Source of the DNA: Streptomyces sp. DvalAA-43
Lineage (GTDB): Bacteria; Actinomycetota; Actinomycetes; Streptomycetales; Streptomycetaceae
Assembly: GCF_900091725.1 (NCBI RefSeq)
Contig: NZ_FMBW01000030.1
Location: 62,001-126,000, forward strand
DNA: 64,000 bases
Direction: 5' to 3'
The stretch's first letter is position 1. Each line of letters opens with the position of its first letter. The notes under the pieces were generated by a model. It worked only from the letters and a program-made list of their open reading frames with translations. It was not told the DNA's origin and searched no databases. This document shows, piece by piece, positions 20,369 to 29,475 of the stretch. The position numbers were made by a program, and so were the translations under genes.

Positions 20369-20491
20369 GGATGTACATCAGCGCGGCCAGATGTCGGAAC
20401 CCGATGCAGCACGTGGCCGGTGAGCGTCCATTACGTGAACTGACCCAATTCGGCACGGGTTTGGGCGTTCGAAGCTGGCATATTCCTGCGT

Positions 20492-23050
20492 ATGCCGACT
20501 TCCCGCCCCCGCCTGTGCGCGGGCTCGCTCGCCGCGCTGCTCACCGTCGCCGCGGTCTGCGCGGGTGACGCCGTGGCCCGCGTCTTCCCGTTCGGGCCGT
20601 ACACGCGCAGCGTCAACGACCTGGGCAATCAGTTCGTGCCGTTCCACGCCCGGCTGTGGGACCTGCTGCACGGGAACGCCGACGGCGGGCTGCTGCTCAA
20701 CTGGTCCTCCGGGTACGGGACGAGCTTCCTGCCGGATCTCGGCACCTATCTGACCAGCCCGTTCGCCCTGCTCGTCGGGGTCTTCCCACGCGACCGCATC
20801 GATCTCGCGGTCTATGTGGTGACGATCCTCAAGATGGCGTCGGCGGCGGCGCTGATGACGCTGTTCCTGCTGACGCTGCGCGGTGGGCGCTGGTGGGCGG
20901 CCGGGGCGCTCGGTGCCTCGTACGCGCTGTGCGGCTGGTCGGTCGCCGAGGCCTCGTACAACCCGATGTGGCTGGACGGGCTGGTCGCGCTGCCGCTGCT
21001 CTGCCTGGTCGCCGAGTGGGCCCGTACGGGACGGCACCGGATCGCCGGGCCGCTGCTGGTCGCGGTGGTGTGGGCGGCCAACTTCTACACGGCGTACATG
21101 GCGACGCTCGGTGCCGCCCTGGTGCTGGCCGTCCGGCTCTTCACCGAGCGGGACGACCGGCGGGCGGTGGTCCGGGGTCTGGTGCGGGCGGTCTGCACGG
21201 TCGGGGTGGGCGTCGGGCTCGCGGCGCCCGTCCTGCTCCCCGTCTACCTGGGCACCAAGCACGCCTACCCGGGCTGGGACCGTGCGTTCGCGCCCGCCGC
21301 CTGGCCCGATGTGCTCGCCCGGCTGCTGCCCGCCACGTACAGCTTCTTCACCCCGGCGCTCTTCCTGGGCACCGGCACCCTGCTGCTGGCCTGTGCGCTG
21401 GCCTTCCAGCGGTCCGTGCCGGGGCGCGAGCGGTGGGCGTGGGCGGGACTGGTGGCGGGGGTCGCGCTGTCGTTGCAGTGGGAGCCGACGCATCTGCTGT
21501 GGCACGCCTTCGCCACGCCCAACGGCAGCCCGTACCGGCAGACGTTCGTGCTGGCCGGGCTGGTGGTGATCGCCGCCTGGGTCTCGGTCTCGTACGGCTG
21601 GCCGGGGCGGCGGGCGCTGCTCGGCGGGGTCGCGGTCCTGGTGCTGCTCGCGGCCGGGGCGGGCTTCAGCGATCTGGTCACCGGGTGGACGTATCCGCTG
21701 TTCGGGGTGGGTCTGGTGGCCGCGGCCTGCGCTCTGGTGCTGGTCGGGCGGGGCCGCAGGCTCGCGGCGCTGGCCGCCGTGCTGCTGATCGGCGCCCAGG
21801 CCGGGCAGGCCGCCGCGTCCACCGCGTACTTCGACCGGGAGCGGCTGAACCGGCTCGACGACTACGCGCCCTGGGGCGAACGGCAGCGGACCCAGGCGGC
21901 CGTGGTGGCGGGCGCCGACGGCTGGCCGGGCTACCGCACGGACCCCGGCCGGGAGCAGACCACCGCCAACGATCCGCTGCTGGTGGGCGGGCAGGGCGGC
22001 GCGTACTACAGCAGCCACACGCCCGATGTGCTGACCCGCACGATGCGTGCGCTGGGCGGCGGGTGGACGTCGAACGGGCGGGCCGTGCAGAGCCTCGACA
22101 ACCCGGTCACGGACGCGGTCTTCTCGGTCGGCGCGCGGGTGCGCGGGCCGCGCGATCCGCACCAGGGGGCCGGGCGCACGGGCATGGGCGGTACGGACGA
22201 CCGGCCGGTGACGGTGAGCCGTGCCGAGGTGCCGCCGCTGGTGACGGTGCGCGGGGCGGGCGGGCCGGTGCCGTACGGCCGTTCGCCGTACCGGAACCAG
22301 GAGCGGCTGCTCGGCTCGCGGGTCTACACGGTCCCGGCGACGGCGCTGCGCACGGCGGCCGGCGGTGCGGTGGCCGACAAGGGGGCGGACGACTACCGGG
22401 TGGGGCGCGGCGCGTACACACTGACCGCCGCCTGCCCGGCGGGCACCGAGGCGTATCTGTGGTCGCCCGACCTGTTCGGCCGGGCACGGCTCGGCGACGG
22501 CCCGGAGGTCGAGTTCAAGGGGCAGCTGCCGGCCCGGCGTGCCGCCATGCACCACCTGGGCACGGTCGGCAAGGACGGGAACGTGCGGGTCACGCTGGCC
22601 CCGGTACGCGCCGGGACCGTGCCGCACGGGGCGATCGGCTGTCTGGACCGGACCCGGCTGTCCTCGGCGGTCGCCGGGCTGAAGCGCACCGGCGCGACCG
22701 CCGTCCACGTCACCGACCACGGCGTCCGCGCCGAACTGCCGCCCGGCACCACCGGAACGGTCGTACTCGCCGCGCCCCGGATCGCGGGCTGGAGCTGCCA
22801 GGGCCGCCCCGCCGACAGCTACCTGGGCCTGGTCGCCACCCCGGCCCCCGCGGACGGCACGGCCGTCGACTGCGCGTTCCGGCCCCCGGGCCTGCGGGCG
22901 GGCGCGGTGGCGGGGGCGGGCGCGCTCACCGTTCTCGTGCTCGGCGGGGCGGGGCTCGCGTACCGGCGGCGGCGGGACGCGGGGGCCGGGCGGCCCGGCT
23001 CCGACCGGGCTCCGCGACAGGCCGGGACGCCGGAGCCCGTGGACGCCTGA
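20492..23050 (+). CDS. YfhO family multi-pass membrane protein (GT-C type glycosyltransferase), 852 aa
   Basis: About 12 hydrophobic helices occupy residues ~1-420. An acidic-aromatic motif follows the first helix (PYTRSVNDLGNQFVPFHARLWD), as in YfhO and other GT-C enzymes. A large extracytoplasmic part fills residues ~450-800, and there is one C-terminal helix. In Bacillus, YfhO transfers sugars from undecaprenyl phosphate to lipoteichoic acid outside the cell; Streptomyces substrates are not established. The position opposite GT2 and GtrA supports a shared pathway. No strong ribosome site precedes the ATG at 20492, so the start is tentative by a few codons. Confidence 0.85.
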   Translation: MPTSRPRLCAGSLAALLTVAAVCAGDAVARVFPFGPYTRSVNDLGNQFVPFHARLWDLLHGNADGGLLLNWSSGYGTSFLPDLGTYLTSPFALLVGVFPRDRIDLAVYVVTILKMASAAALMTLFLLTLRGGRWWAAGALGASYALCGWSVAEASYNPMWLDGLVALPLLCLVAEWARTGRHRIAGPLLVAVVWAANFYTAYMATLGAALVLAVRLFTERDDRRAVVRGLVRAVCTVGVGVGLAAPVLLPVYLGTKHAYPGWDRAFAPAAWPDVLARLLPATYSFFTPALFLGTGTLLLACALAFQRSVPGRERWAWAGLVAGVALSLQWEPTHLLWHAFATPNGSPYRQTFVLAGLVVIAAWVSVSYGWPGRRALLGGVAVLVLLAAGAGFSDLVTGWTYPLFGVGLVAAACALVLVGRGRRLAALAAVLLIGAQAGQAAASTAYFDRERLNRLDDYAPWGERQRTQAAVVAGADGWPGYRTDPGREQTTANDPLLVGGQGGAYYSSHTPDVLTRTMRALGGGWTSNGRAVQSLDNPVTDAVFSVGARVRGPRDPHQGAGRTGMGGTDDRPVTVSRAEVPPLVTVRGAGGPVPYGRSPYRNQERLLGSRVYTVPATALRTAAGGAVADKGADDYRVGRGAYTLTAACPAGTEAYLWSPDLFGRARLGDGPEVEFKGQLPARRAAMHHLGTVGKDGNVRVTLAPVRAGTVPHGAIGCLDRTRLSSAVAGLKRTGATAVHVTDHGVRAELPPGTTGTVVLAAPRIAGWSCQGRPADSYLGLVATPAPADGTAVDCAFRPPGLRAGAVAGAGALTVLVLGGAGLAYRRRRDAGAGRPGSDRAPRQAGTPEPVDA

Positions 23051-23054
23051 CCGG

Positions 23055-23086
23055 GGCCGGGGGCGGAACGCCCGCCCCCGGGCCGG
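23055..23086. terminator. Bidirectional hairpin between yfhO-like and kinase genes
   Basis: GGCCGGGGGCGG pairs with CCGCCCCCGGGCC (one bulged C) around a short loop, exactly in the 39-base gap of two convergent genes. Confidence 0.65.
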
Positions 23087-23089
23087 TGA

Positions 23090-24628
23090 TCAGCCGCCCC
23101 GTACCTCCACCTGGCGGTCGAGCCTGCGACGCAGCTCCACCGGCAGCGGATGGTGGGGCCCGTAGGCACGCTCGGCGTCGTACAGCAGCGCCTGGAGCTG
23201 GACGCGCGCGGTCACGTGGTCGCCGAGCGCGAGCAGCAGGTGGGCGATGCGGTTGCGGATCTCGAAGGAGCGGGCCGGGTCGCCGCCGGGGGTGCCGTGG
23301 TTCTCGTGGTACGGGAGGACCGCGCGGTACTCCGCGAGCGCGGCGGCCGGTTCGCCGAGCTGCTCCAGGCACTGGGCCGCGTCGTAGCGGAACTGGAGCG
23401 TCTGCGCGTCGGCCGGGCCCGCCTCCGCCGCGCGGTCGTCGGCGAGGCGGCGCAGCTCGGGCAGGGCGCGGCGGTACTGCCCGTCGTCCATCAGGGTCGC
23501 CGCGTACTGCTTGCGCAGGATGCGGACCACGGCGGAGTCCTCGCCGTGCTGTTCGGCGGCGGCCGGGAGGATCGAGCCGAGGATGTCCACGGCCTGGGTG
23601 ATCCGGCCCTCACCGAGCAGCCTCTTGACGTCGTCGACGGCGGCGGCCACATCGGGCCGGGCGACCGCGGGGGCGGGCGGGCCCGTCGGCGGGGGCGGGG
23701 TGCTGGTGCGGTCGGGCCAGGGGGCGTGCGGGCGCAGGAAGGGGCGGGTCGGGTCGAGCGGTCCGGAACAGGGTCCGGTGCCCGGCGAGGGGAGCAGCGG
23801 GGCGAGGTGCTCGTACACCTCCTGGGCGCCGGACGGGCGGTGCTGCGGGTCCTTGGCGAGCAGCCGCAACACCAGCGCTTCGAGCGGCTCGGGGATGTCG
23901 GGCCTGATCCGGCGGACCGGGAGCGGCGGCTCGTAGAGGTGGCGGTGCAGCACCCCGAGGGCGGTGGACCCGGCGAACGGCACCTCGCCGCTGAGCAGTT
24001 CGTGGAGGAGCACGCCGAGGGCGTACAGATCGGTGTACGGGCCGACGGCGCCGCCCATCGCCTGCTCGGGGGCCATGTAGGCCGGGGAGCCGATCGGTGA
24101 GCCGGTGTGGGTGAGCCGGGTGGTGTCGGTGTCCAGGACGGAGGCGACGCCCAGGTCGAGGACGGTGACGGTGCCGTCCGGGCGGACCATCACGTTGCGC
24201 GGCTTGAGGTCGCGGTGGACGATCGGCACCGCGTGCACGGCGCACAGGACGGCGCAGAGCTGGGCGGCGACCGCGACGGACCACTGCCAGGGGTACGGGT
24301 CGTGCTCGGCGAGATGGTCGGCGAGGTCGGCGCCCTCGACGTACTGCATGACGAGGAACAGGTCGTCGCCGTCGCTGCCCGCGTCGTGGACGGTGACCAG
24401 GCCCGGGTGGTCGACCTGGGCGGTGACCCGGCACTCGCGGACGAAGCGGCGGCGCAGCTCGTCGGCGGCCTCGCCGTCGACGGGGCCGGTGACCCGGTCG
24501 GGGCGGAGCAGCTTCACCGCGACGCGGCGGTCCAGGCGCTGGTCGTAGGCCGTCCAGACCTGGCCCATGCCGCCCTGGCCGAGGATGGTCGCCAGTTGGT
24601 ACCGACCACCGATGAGACGGCCGTTCAC
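23090..24628 (-). CDS. Serine/threonine protein kinase with C-terminal TPR-like region, 512 aa
   Basis: The N-terminal Hanks-type kinase domain has P-loop GQGGMGQVW, the ATP-binding Lys in RVAVKLL (K39), catalytic HRDLKPRNVM, a metal-binding DLG (in place of the usual DFG) and the APE-like MAPEQ. A Pro-rich linker follows at ~290-320. The C-terminal ~190 residues are Ala/Leu/Glu-rich helical pairs resembling tetratricopeptide repeats, a common arrangement in Streptomyces kinases without a membrane helix. The stop-start overlap ATGA with the upstream membrane gene (24625-25257) indicates one unit. Targets unknown. Confidence 0.92.
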   Translation of the reverse strand: MNGRLIGGRYQLATILGQGGMGQVWTAYDQRLDRRVAVKLLRPDRVTGPVDGEAADELRRRFVRECRVTAQVDHPGLVTVHDAGSDGDDLFLVMQYVEGADLADHLAEHDPYPWQWSVAVAAQLCAVLCAVHAVPIVHRDLKPRNVMVRPDGTVTVLDLGVASVLDTDTTRLTHTGSPIGSPAYMAPEQAMGGAVGPYTDLYALGVLLHELLSGEVPFAGSTALGVLHRHLYEPPLPVRRIRPDIPEPLEALVLRLLAKDPQHRPSGAQEVYEHLAPLLPSPGTGPCSGPLDPTRPFLRPHAPWPDRTSTPPPPTGPPAPAVARPDVAAAVDDVKRLLGEGRITQAVDILGSILPAAAEQHGEDSAVVRILRKQYAATLMDDGQYRRALPELRRLADDRAAEAGPADAQTLQFRYDAAQCLEQLGEPAAALAEYRAVLPYHENHGTPGGDPARSFEIRNRIAHLLLALGDHVTARVQLQALLYDAERAYGPHHPLPVELRRRLDRQVEVRGG

Positions 24629-25257
24629 CGGCCCTCCTCCTTACGGAGGTAGTCGCTCAGTTCGTCGAGCTCGGCGCGGACCTGGTCGATGCGGTGGGGG
24701 TGGGGCTGGGGATGAGGTTGTTGCTGTTGCCGGGGTGCCGGCTGGGGCTGCTGTGCCGGTCGAACCGGCGGCGCGGGCGCCGGGGCCGGCAGGGGCGCGG
24801 GCATGGGCGCGGCTGCGGGCATCCGCGTCGGCACCGTGGGCGCGTACGGGTACCCGTATCCGTACCCCGGCACCGGCGGGACGGCGGAGTAGCCGCCCAT
24901 CGGGTGCTGCTCCGTCAGCCGGTCGTAGTGGCGGACATCCCCGACCAGGTAGTACGCGATCGAGCCCAGCATCGTCACCAGCAGCAGCGGGATGAGGACG
25001 TTGTCGATGCCGGTCGGCTCGTCGTTGCCGTCCCGGCCGAGGATCGGGATGAGCACGCAGACGAAGACGAACCCGGCCCCGGTCAGCCACCAGTCGGACG
25101 CCCGGCGGCGCACGATCGCGAGGCGGAGCAGCGGGCTCCACAGCAGTATGCCGACCGAGCCCACCGAGAGCACGACGAACAGCACCCGCATGGAGACGAT
25201 CCAGGCCCGGCTGGGAACCCGGCGCGGCGGCGTCGGCGGATGACCCGGGGCGTACAT
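24625..25257 (-). CDS. Hypothetical membrane protein, 210 aa, coupled to the kinase
   Basis: Four hydrophobic segments lie between residues ~20 and 125, followed by a Tyr/Gly/Pro-rich region and a Pro/Gln/His-rich stretch. The C-terminus is a charged amphipathic helix (RIDQVRAELDELSDYLRKEEGR). No family recognised. The ATG at 25257 has AGGAGCAGCC upstream. It overlaps the kinase start by four bases, so it may be a membrane partner or substrate of that kinase. That is inferred from position only. Confidence 0.75.
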   Translation of the reverse strand: MYAPGHPPTPPRRVPSRAWIVSMRVLFVVLSVGSVGILLWSPLLRLAIVRRRASDWWLTGAGFVFVCVLIPILGRDGNDEPTGIDNVLIPLLLVTMLGSIAYYLVGDVRHYDRLTEQHPMGGYSAVPPVPGYGYGYPYAPTVPTRMPAAAPMPAPLPAPAPAPPVRPAQQPQPAPRQQQQPHPQPHPHRIDQVRAELDELSDYLRKEEGR

Positions 25258-25376
25258 GGCTGCTCCTGGAGACCTGGTCGTTGAACATCCGCGCACACGC
25301 TCCGTGCACGCAGACCGAGCGTAAAGGGCGACACCGGCAACCGGCCCCGGGTTGTACGGATCCGCTGTGGTTCAGC

Positions 25377-27458
25377 TCACCCCGGCGCGACCGTGCCGTC
25401 CGTCAGCCCGTCGTACATCCCCTGGACGAGCTGTCCGCCGAGCCGGCCGGCCAGTCTGAGGGCGTCCTCGAACTCGGCCAGGGCACGGAACCGTTGCCCG
25501 TACCGCCGCTGCTCCGCGAGCGGCAGCCGCGGCAGTTGGAGGCGGCGGGCGTCCAGCCGGGTGGCGGTGGAGGCGTAGCTGCTGGCCTGGCGGTTGTTGG
25601 CGGTGCCGCGCAGGAACCCGGCCAGGAACCAGGGGTCGAGGGCGGCCGGATCGGGGCGCAGCAGCTGGAGGTTGCGGCCCAGGGCGGCGCCCGCGGTGGC
25701 GTCGTCGATGACGCGGGCGACGGAGCCGCCGCCGAGCACGGGGACGACGACATCGCCCGGTTCGACGAGGACGGGCTCCTCGGGGGGCCCGTCGGCGGGC
25801 AGGCTTCCCGAAGGGGCGGCGGAGCCGAGGACGTCGTGTTCGGTGAGGACGGGGCCCTGGCCGGTGCCTGAGCCGCCGGTACGGAGCTGGAGGGCACCGG
25901 CGCGGGCGAGTTCGCCGACGGTGGTGAGCGGCCAGTGGGCCGGGTCGGAGGGGGTCACGGCGGGCGGGGTGAGGGTGCCGGTGAGGCCGAGCGTCTCGGT
26001 GAGCCGTTCCCGTACGCGGATCAGCTCGGCGGGTCCGCCCGTGGCGGCGGGCGGCAGATGGCGGGCGGGGGCCAGGTCCACGTCGTCGTCGAGGAGTTCG
26101 ATGACGGGTACGGCGCGGCCGGCGCCGGGGCGGGCAGCGAGGTCGGGGTCCTCGAAGGACTGCCAGGCGTCGAGGACGGCGCGGTGCACGGCCTGCCAGT
26201 CGAGCCGGTCGCGCCCGCCTGCGGGGGCGGCCTGCGCCGGGCCCGCCGAAGGCGATTCGGCGGGTTCGGCGGTGTCGACGAGCAGCAGTTCCGGCGAGGG
26301 GTGCCGGCCGCTGCCGGGCTTGCGGAGCACCCAGAGGTGGAGCGGAATGCCGTACGGGGGCGCGGCGCCGGCCGGGAGCGCGATGACGGCGCGCAGGGCG
26401 CCGCGGCGCAGCAGATCGGCGCGGATCCGGCGGCCGGAGCGGCGCGAGGCGGCGGCCGGGGGCATCAGCAGTACGGCGGTGCCGCCCTCGCGCAGATGGG
26501 CCAGCGCGTGCTGGACCCAGGCGAGCTCGGACTCGGTGCGGGCCGGGAAGCCGTATTCCCAGCGCGGGTCGTAGGCGAGTTCGTCGTGGCCCCAGTTGCG
26601 TTCGTTGAACGGCGGGTGGCAGAGCACGGCGTCGGCGGCGAGCTGCGGGAAGGCGTCGGCGCGCAGGGTGTCGGCGGTCCGTGCCGCCAGGGCACAGCCG
26701 GTGTCGGTGTGCAGGGCGAGCCGCAGCGCGGTGAGCGCGGCGAGGTCGGGGTCGGCCTCCTGGGCGTACAGGGCGGCCGGGCGGCCGACGGCGCGCAGCA
26801 GGGCGCCGGTGCCCGCGGCCGGGTCGAGGACCGTGCGGGCGGGCCGCTCCGACGTCTCCGCCAGGGCGGCCATCAGCTCGGCGAGTCCGGGCGGGGTGAG
26901 GGTGTACTGGCGGGGGTTGGCGTCCAGCTGACGGCCGAGCAGGAACTCGAAGGTCTCCTGGGCCCCGGTCCCGGCGGCGAGTTCGGCGGCGGCGCGGAGC
27001 AGCGGTACGGAGGGGAGCAGTTCGGCCGGGCTCGGGGCGTGGACGGCCCGCCCGGCTTCCGCCGGACCGAAGCGGGCGGTGAGCGCCTTGTCGACGGCGA
27101 GGGAGAGCACGCCGGCCATCCCTTCGTCCGACGCGGCGGTGATCTCCGGCCAGGCGTGGGGGGACGTTCGCAGGAGCAGCAGGGCGCAGCCGGTGTGGAC
27201 CAGGGCGGGGACCGGACCGGCGGGGTGCCCGGCGAGGTGCTGCCAGACCCGTTCGCGCAGCGGGACCTCGGCGAGTTTCCCCTGGTCGCGGAGCCACTGC
27301 TCGACCTCGGACAGGGCGAAGGACGGGCTCGTCTCGGTGCCCCCCACGGGTTTGGGGAAGTCGGCGTGGCGGCGGCGCCAGTTGCTGACCGCGGCGCGCC
27401 CCACTCCGGCCAGCCGTGCGATCCCGGCCGCGGTCACCTCTGTCGAGTTCTCCGGCAC
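25377..27458 (-). CDS. HTH - N6 DNA methyltransferase-like - TRD fusion protein, 693 aa, with altered catalytic motif
   Basis: Three regions are visible. Residues ~5-60 form a MerR/AlpA-like helix-turn-helix (TAAGIARLAGVGRAAVSNWRRRHADFPKPV). Residues ~185-480 form an HsdM-like methyltransferase with a good SAM motif DPAAGTG (212-218). Residues ~555-680 resemble a type I specificity (TRD) subunit, including the recurring LPLAEQRRYGQRFRAL helix entry. In the active-site motif IV, where functional N6 methylases have (N/D/S)PP(F/Y), this protein has HPPF (281-284). No restriction endonuclease gene is nearby. The GTG at 27458 has GGGAGA six bases upstream. It may be a DNA-binding regulator rather than an active methylase; that is inference. 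Confidence 0.82.
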   Translation of the reverse strand: MPENSTEVTAAGIARLAGVGRAAVSNWRRRHADFPKPVGGTETSPSFALSEVEQWLRDQGKLAEVPLRERVWQHLAGHPAGPVPALVHTGCALLLLRTSPHAWPEITAASDEGMAGVLSLAVDKALTARFGPAEAGRAVHAPSPAELLPSVPLLRAAAELAAGTGAQETFEFLLGRQLDANPRQYTLTPPGLAELMAALAETSERPARTVLDPAAGTGALLRAVGRPAALYAQEADPDLAALTALRLALHTDTGCALAARTADTLRADAFPQLAADAVLCHPPFNERNWGHDELAYDPRWEYGFPARTESELAWVQHALAHLREGGTAVLLMPPAAASRRSGRRIRADLLRRGALRAVIALPAGAAPPYGIPLHLWVLRKPGSGRHPSPELLLVDTAEPAESPSAGPAQAAPAGGRDRLDWQAVHRAVLDAWQSFEDPDLAARPGAGRAVPVIELLDDDVDLAPARHLPPAATGGPAELIRVRERLTETLGLTGTLTPPAVTPSDPAHWPLTTVGELARAGALQLRTGGSGTGQGPVLTEHDVLGSAAPSGSLPADGPPEEPVLVEPGDVVVPVLGGGSVARVIDDATAGAALGRNLQLLRPDPAALDPWFLAGFLRGTANNRQASSYASTATRLDARRLQLPRLPLAEQRRYGQRFRALAEFEDALRLAGRLGGQLVQGMYDGLTDGTVAPG

Positions 27459-27677
27459 TGACTGTCTCCCTGGTCCTGGCGCTCGTCCCGGTACTGGCTT
27501 GTCGGCGAGCATACCGACCCGGTTCACACGACATCGATTCACAGCGTGCATCAACCCATCCACCGTGAACCGTGTTGACTCGGTTCACAAGCTCTGCTGT
27601 TATTGACCCATCGCCACACCGGAGCGGTGCACGGAACCGCTCACCATCCATTTCTGCTTTTGCCGGAGGGCACAGCC

Positions 27678-28526
27678 ATGTCCCAGTTCACGCAGCCGCC
27701 GCAGTCCCCGCAGCCCCAGCAGCCGTACGCCCCCGCCCAGACGCCGGGGACGCGCCCGGCCCGCAACGGACTGGGCATCGCCGCTCTCGTCCTGGGTGTC
27801 ATCGGCGCCGTGTCCGGCCTGGTCCCGTTCCTGTTCTGGCTGGCCGGCATCCTCGGCCTCATCGCCCTGATCCTGGGCCTGGCGGGCCGGGGCCGGGCGA
27901 AGCGCGGCGAGGCCACCAACAAGGGCGTGACCACCTTCGGCGCCGTGCTCGGCCTGATCTCGCTGATCCTCGCGGTGGTGGGCGCGGTGATCACGTTCAA
28001 GGCCGTGGGCGACGCGGTGGACGACCTCGGCAAGGCGGTGTCGGACACCACGGCCTCCGCGAAGCCGAAGCCCGGCGACGACTCCGCCAAGGGCGGGGGC
28101 ACGGACAAGGCCGGCGCGGAGAAGAAGGACACCGGCAAGGCACTGGAGGCCGGTGACTCGGCCGTGTACGACGACGATCTGACGGTCACGGTCGGCGACG
28201 CCACCTCGTACACCCCGGACGCCTACGCCGCCGGACACACCAAGGGCCAGAAGGCCTACCGGGTCGCCGTCGTCATCGAGAACGCGGGCAAGGAGAAGTT
28301 CGACTCCGCGCTCGTCAGCGTCTCGGCGCGGGCCGGGAAGGACGGCGTGGACGCCGGGCAGATCTTCGACAACAAGGTCGGCGCGGGCTTCAGCGGCACG
28401 GTCCTGCCGGGCAAGAAGGTCACGGTCCAGTTCGCCTTCGACGCCCCGGCGGACGCCAAGAACCTGACCGTCGAGGTCAACCCCGGCTTCACGTACGACG
28501 CCTCCCAGTGGGACCTGAAGCTCTGA
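27678..28526 (+). CDS. DUF4190/DUF4352-type membrane-anchored protein, 282 aa
   Basis: The N-terminal ~33 residues are Pro/Gln-rich and cytoplasmic. Two hydrophobic segments follow (LGIAALVLGVIGAVSGLVPFLF and VLGLISLILAVVGAVIT), a hallmark of DUF4190. Next is a Lys/Asp/Gly linker and an extracytoplasmic immunoglobulin-like domain (YRVAVVIENAGKEKFDSALVSVSA...VLPGKKVTVQFAF) of the DUF4352 kind, ending FTYDASQWDLKL. Such proteins are common in actinomycetes and of unknown role, often as antigens or sensors. The ATG at 27678 follows CCGGAGGGCACAGCC. Confidence 0.82.
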   Translation: MSQFTQPPQSPQPQQPYAPAQTPGTRPARNGLGIAALVLGVIGAVSGLVPFLFWLAGILGLIALILGLAGRGRAKRGEATNKGVTTFGAVLGLISLILAVVGAVITFKAVGDAVDDLGKAVSDTTASAKPKPGDDSAKGGGTDKAGAEKKDTGKALEAGDSAVYDDDLTVTVGDATSYTPDAYAAGHTKGQKAYRVAVVIENAGKEKFDSALVSVSARAGKDGVDAGQIFDNKVGAGFSGTVLPGKKVTVQFAFDAPADAKNLTVEVNPGFTYDASQWDLKL

Positions 28527-28539
28527 CCGTCCTTCCGGG

Positions 28540-28640
28540 CCCGGACAGAACGAACCACACAGAGCGAACCGCACAGGCCGAACCACACAGGCCGAACCGG
28601 GCAGAACGCGAACCGGACAGAACGAACCGGAGAGACCGGA
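28540..28640 (+). repeat. Degenerate ~14-bp tandem repeats
   Basis: Between two exported-protein genes, a unit close to AGAACGAACCACAC or AGGCCGAACCACAC repeats about six times with small changes (CCACAC, CCGCAC, CCGGGC, CCGGAC). The period is about 14 bases, with one copy of 16. It has no coding frame of its own. A similar wording (CCGGACAG / CCGA..AACC) recurs in the repeat upstream of mfd. Confidence 0.7.
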
Positions 28641-28650
28641 GCCGCCCACC

Positions 28651-29382
28651 ATGCGCCTTCTCGCCCGCGCCTCGGCAGCCACCCTGAGCGCCGCGACCGC
28701 CCTCGCCCTCGCGTCGGCCTGCGGCATGCTTCCGGAGGACGCACCCGACGCCACCGCCCCCTATGCGCGGCTGACCGGCCCCGAGGTCGTCAACAAGGCC
28801 CTCGCGGCGACCCGGGCCGCCAAGTCGGTCCGCATGGCGGTGGAGACGACCTCCCCCGAGGGCCCGGTCGAGGCGTTCGTGGCCACGGACATCAGGGGCG
28901 CGTGCACGGTCACGCTCTCCCTGGGCGCGACCGGCACCATGGAGCTGGTGCGGACGGGCGGCACGGTCCGCACCAGATCCGACATCAGAACCACCACCGC
29001 CGATACCGCCACCAAGACCGCCACCGATACCGCCGACCGCGCAGGCCGCTGGACGAAGCCCGCCCCCGGCGACCGGCACGCGGAGCTGGCCGAACGCTAC
29101 TGCGACCGCGAGACCTTCCTCGGCCCCCTCGCACCGCAGAGCGGAACGGCCCGCAAAGGAAGGACGACCACCACCTCCGGCTCCGACGCGCCCGCCCTGA
29201 CCGTCACCGGAAAAACAGCCGAGGGGAAATGGGCGGCGGACATCGCCACCACCGGCAAGCCCTTCCTGCTGAAGCTGAAGCTGCGCCTCCCGCACGACGG
29301 CACGGGAGGCGGCACCGCCCCCGCGACAGTCGAATTCTCCGCATTCGACCAGCCGTTCACAGTGAACGCGCCGAAGACCTGA
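28651..29382 (+). CDS. Putative lipoprotein (LppX/LprAFG-like fold suspected), 243 aa
   Basis: Signal peptide with lipobox LASAC (Cys at residue ~24), followed by a domain with an early segment VVNKALAATRAAKSVRMAVETTSPEGPVEAFVATDI. This resembles the start of actinobacterial lipid-binding lipoproteins, in which a sheet of long strands holds a lipid. A low-complexity Thr/Ala region sits near residues 110-130. Function unknown; it is downstream of the DUF4352 gene, with the tandem repeat between them, so co-transcription is possible. Confidence 0.7.
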   Translation: MRLLARASAATLSAATALALASACGMLPEDAPDATAPYARLTGPEVVNKALAATRAAKSVRMAVETTSPEGPVEAFVATDIRGACTVTLSLGATGTMELVRTGGTVRTRSDIRTTTADTATKTATDTADRAGRWTKPAPGDRHAELAERYCDRETFLGPLAPQSGTARKGRTTTTSGSDAPALTVTGKTAEGKWAADIATTGKPFLLKLKLRLPHDGTGGGTAPATVEFSAFDQPFTVNAPKT

Positions 29383-29405
29383 AGCCCCCGGACCACCGGG
29401 GCACC

Positions 29406-29434
29406 GGAACCCGCCCCGCCCCGGGGCGGGTTCC
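29406..29434. terminator. Bidirectional terminator hairpin
   Basis: GGAACCCGCCCC (29406-29417) pairs perfectly with GGGGCGGGTTCC (29423-29434), between the convergent lipoprotein and HNH genes. Confidence 0.8.
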
Positions 29435-29475
29435 ACCCGTCCGTCACCCGCCCCGTCAGGGGCCCGTCCGGACGG

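Noticed and set aside
20378..22720. A minus-strand 780-codon frame opposite the YfhO-like gene
   Set aside because: Shadow; Arg/Pro/Gln-rich with no motifs.
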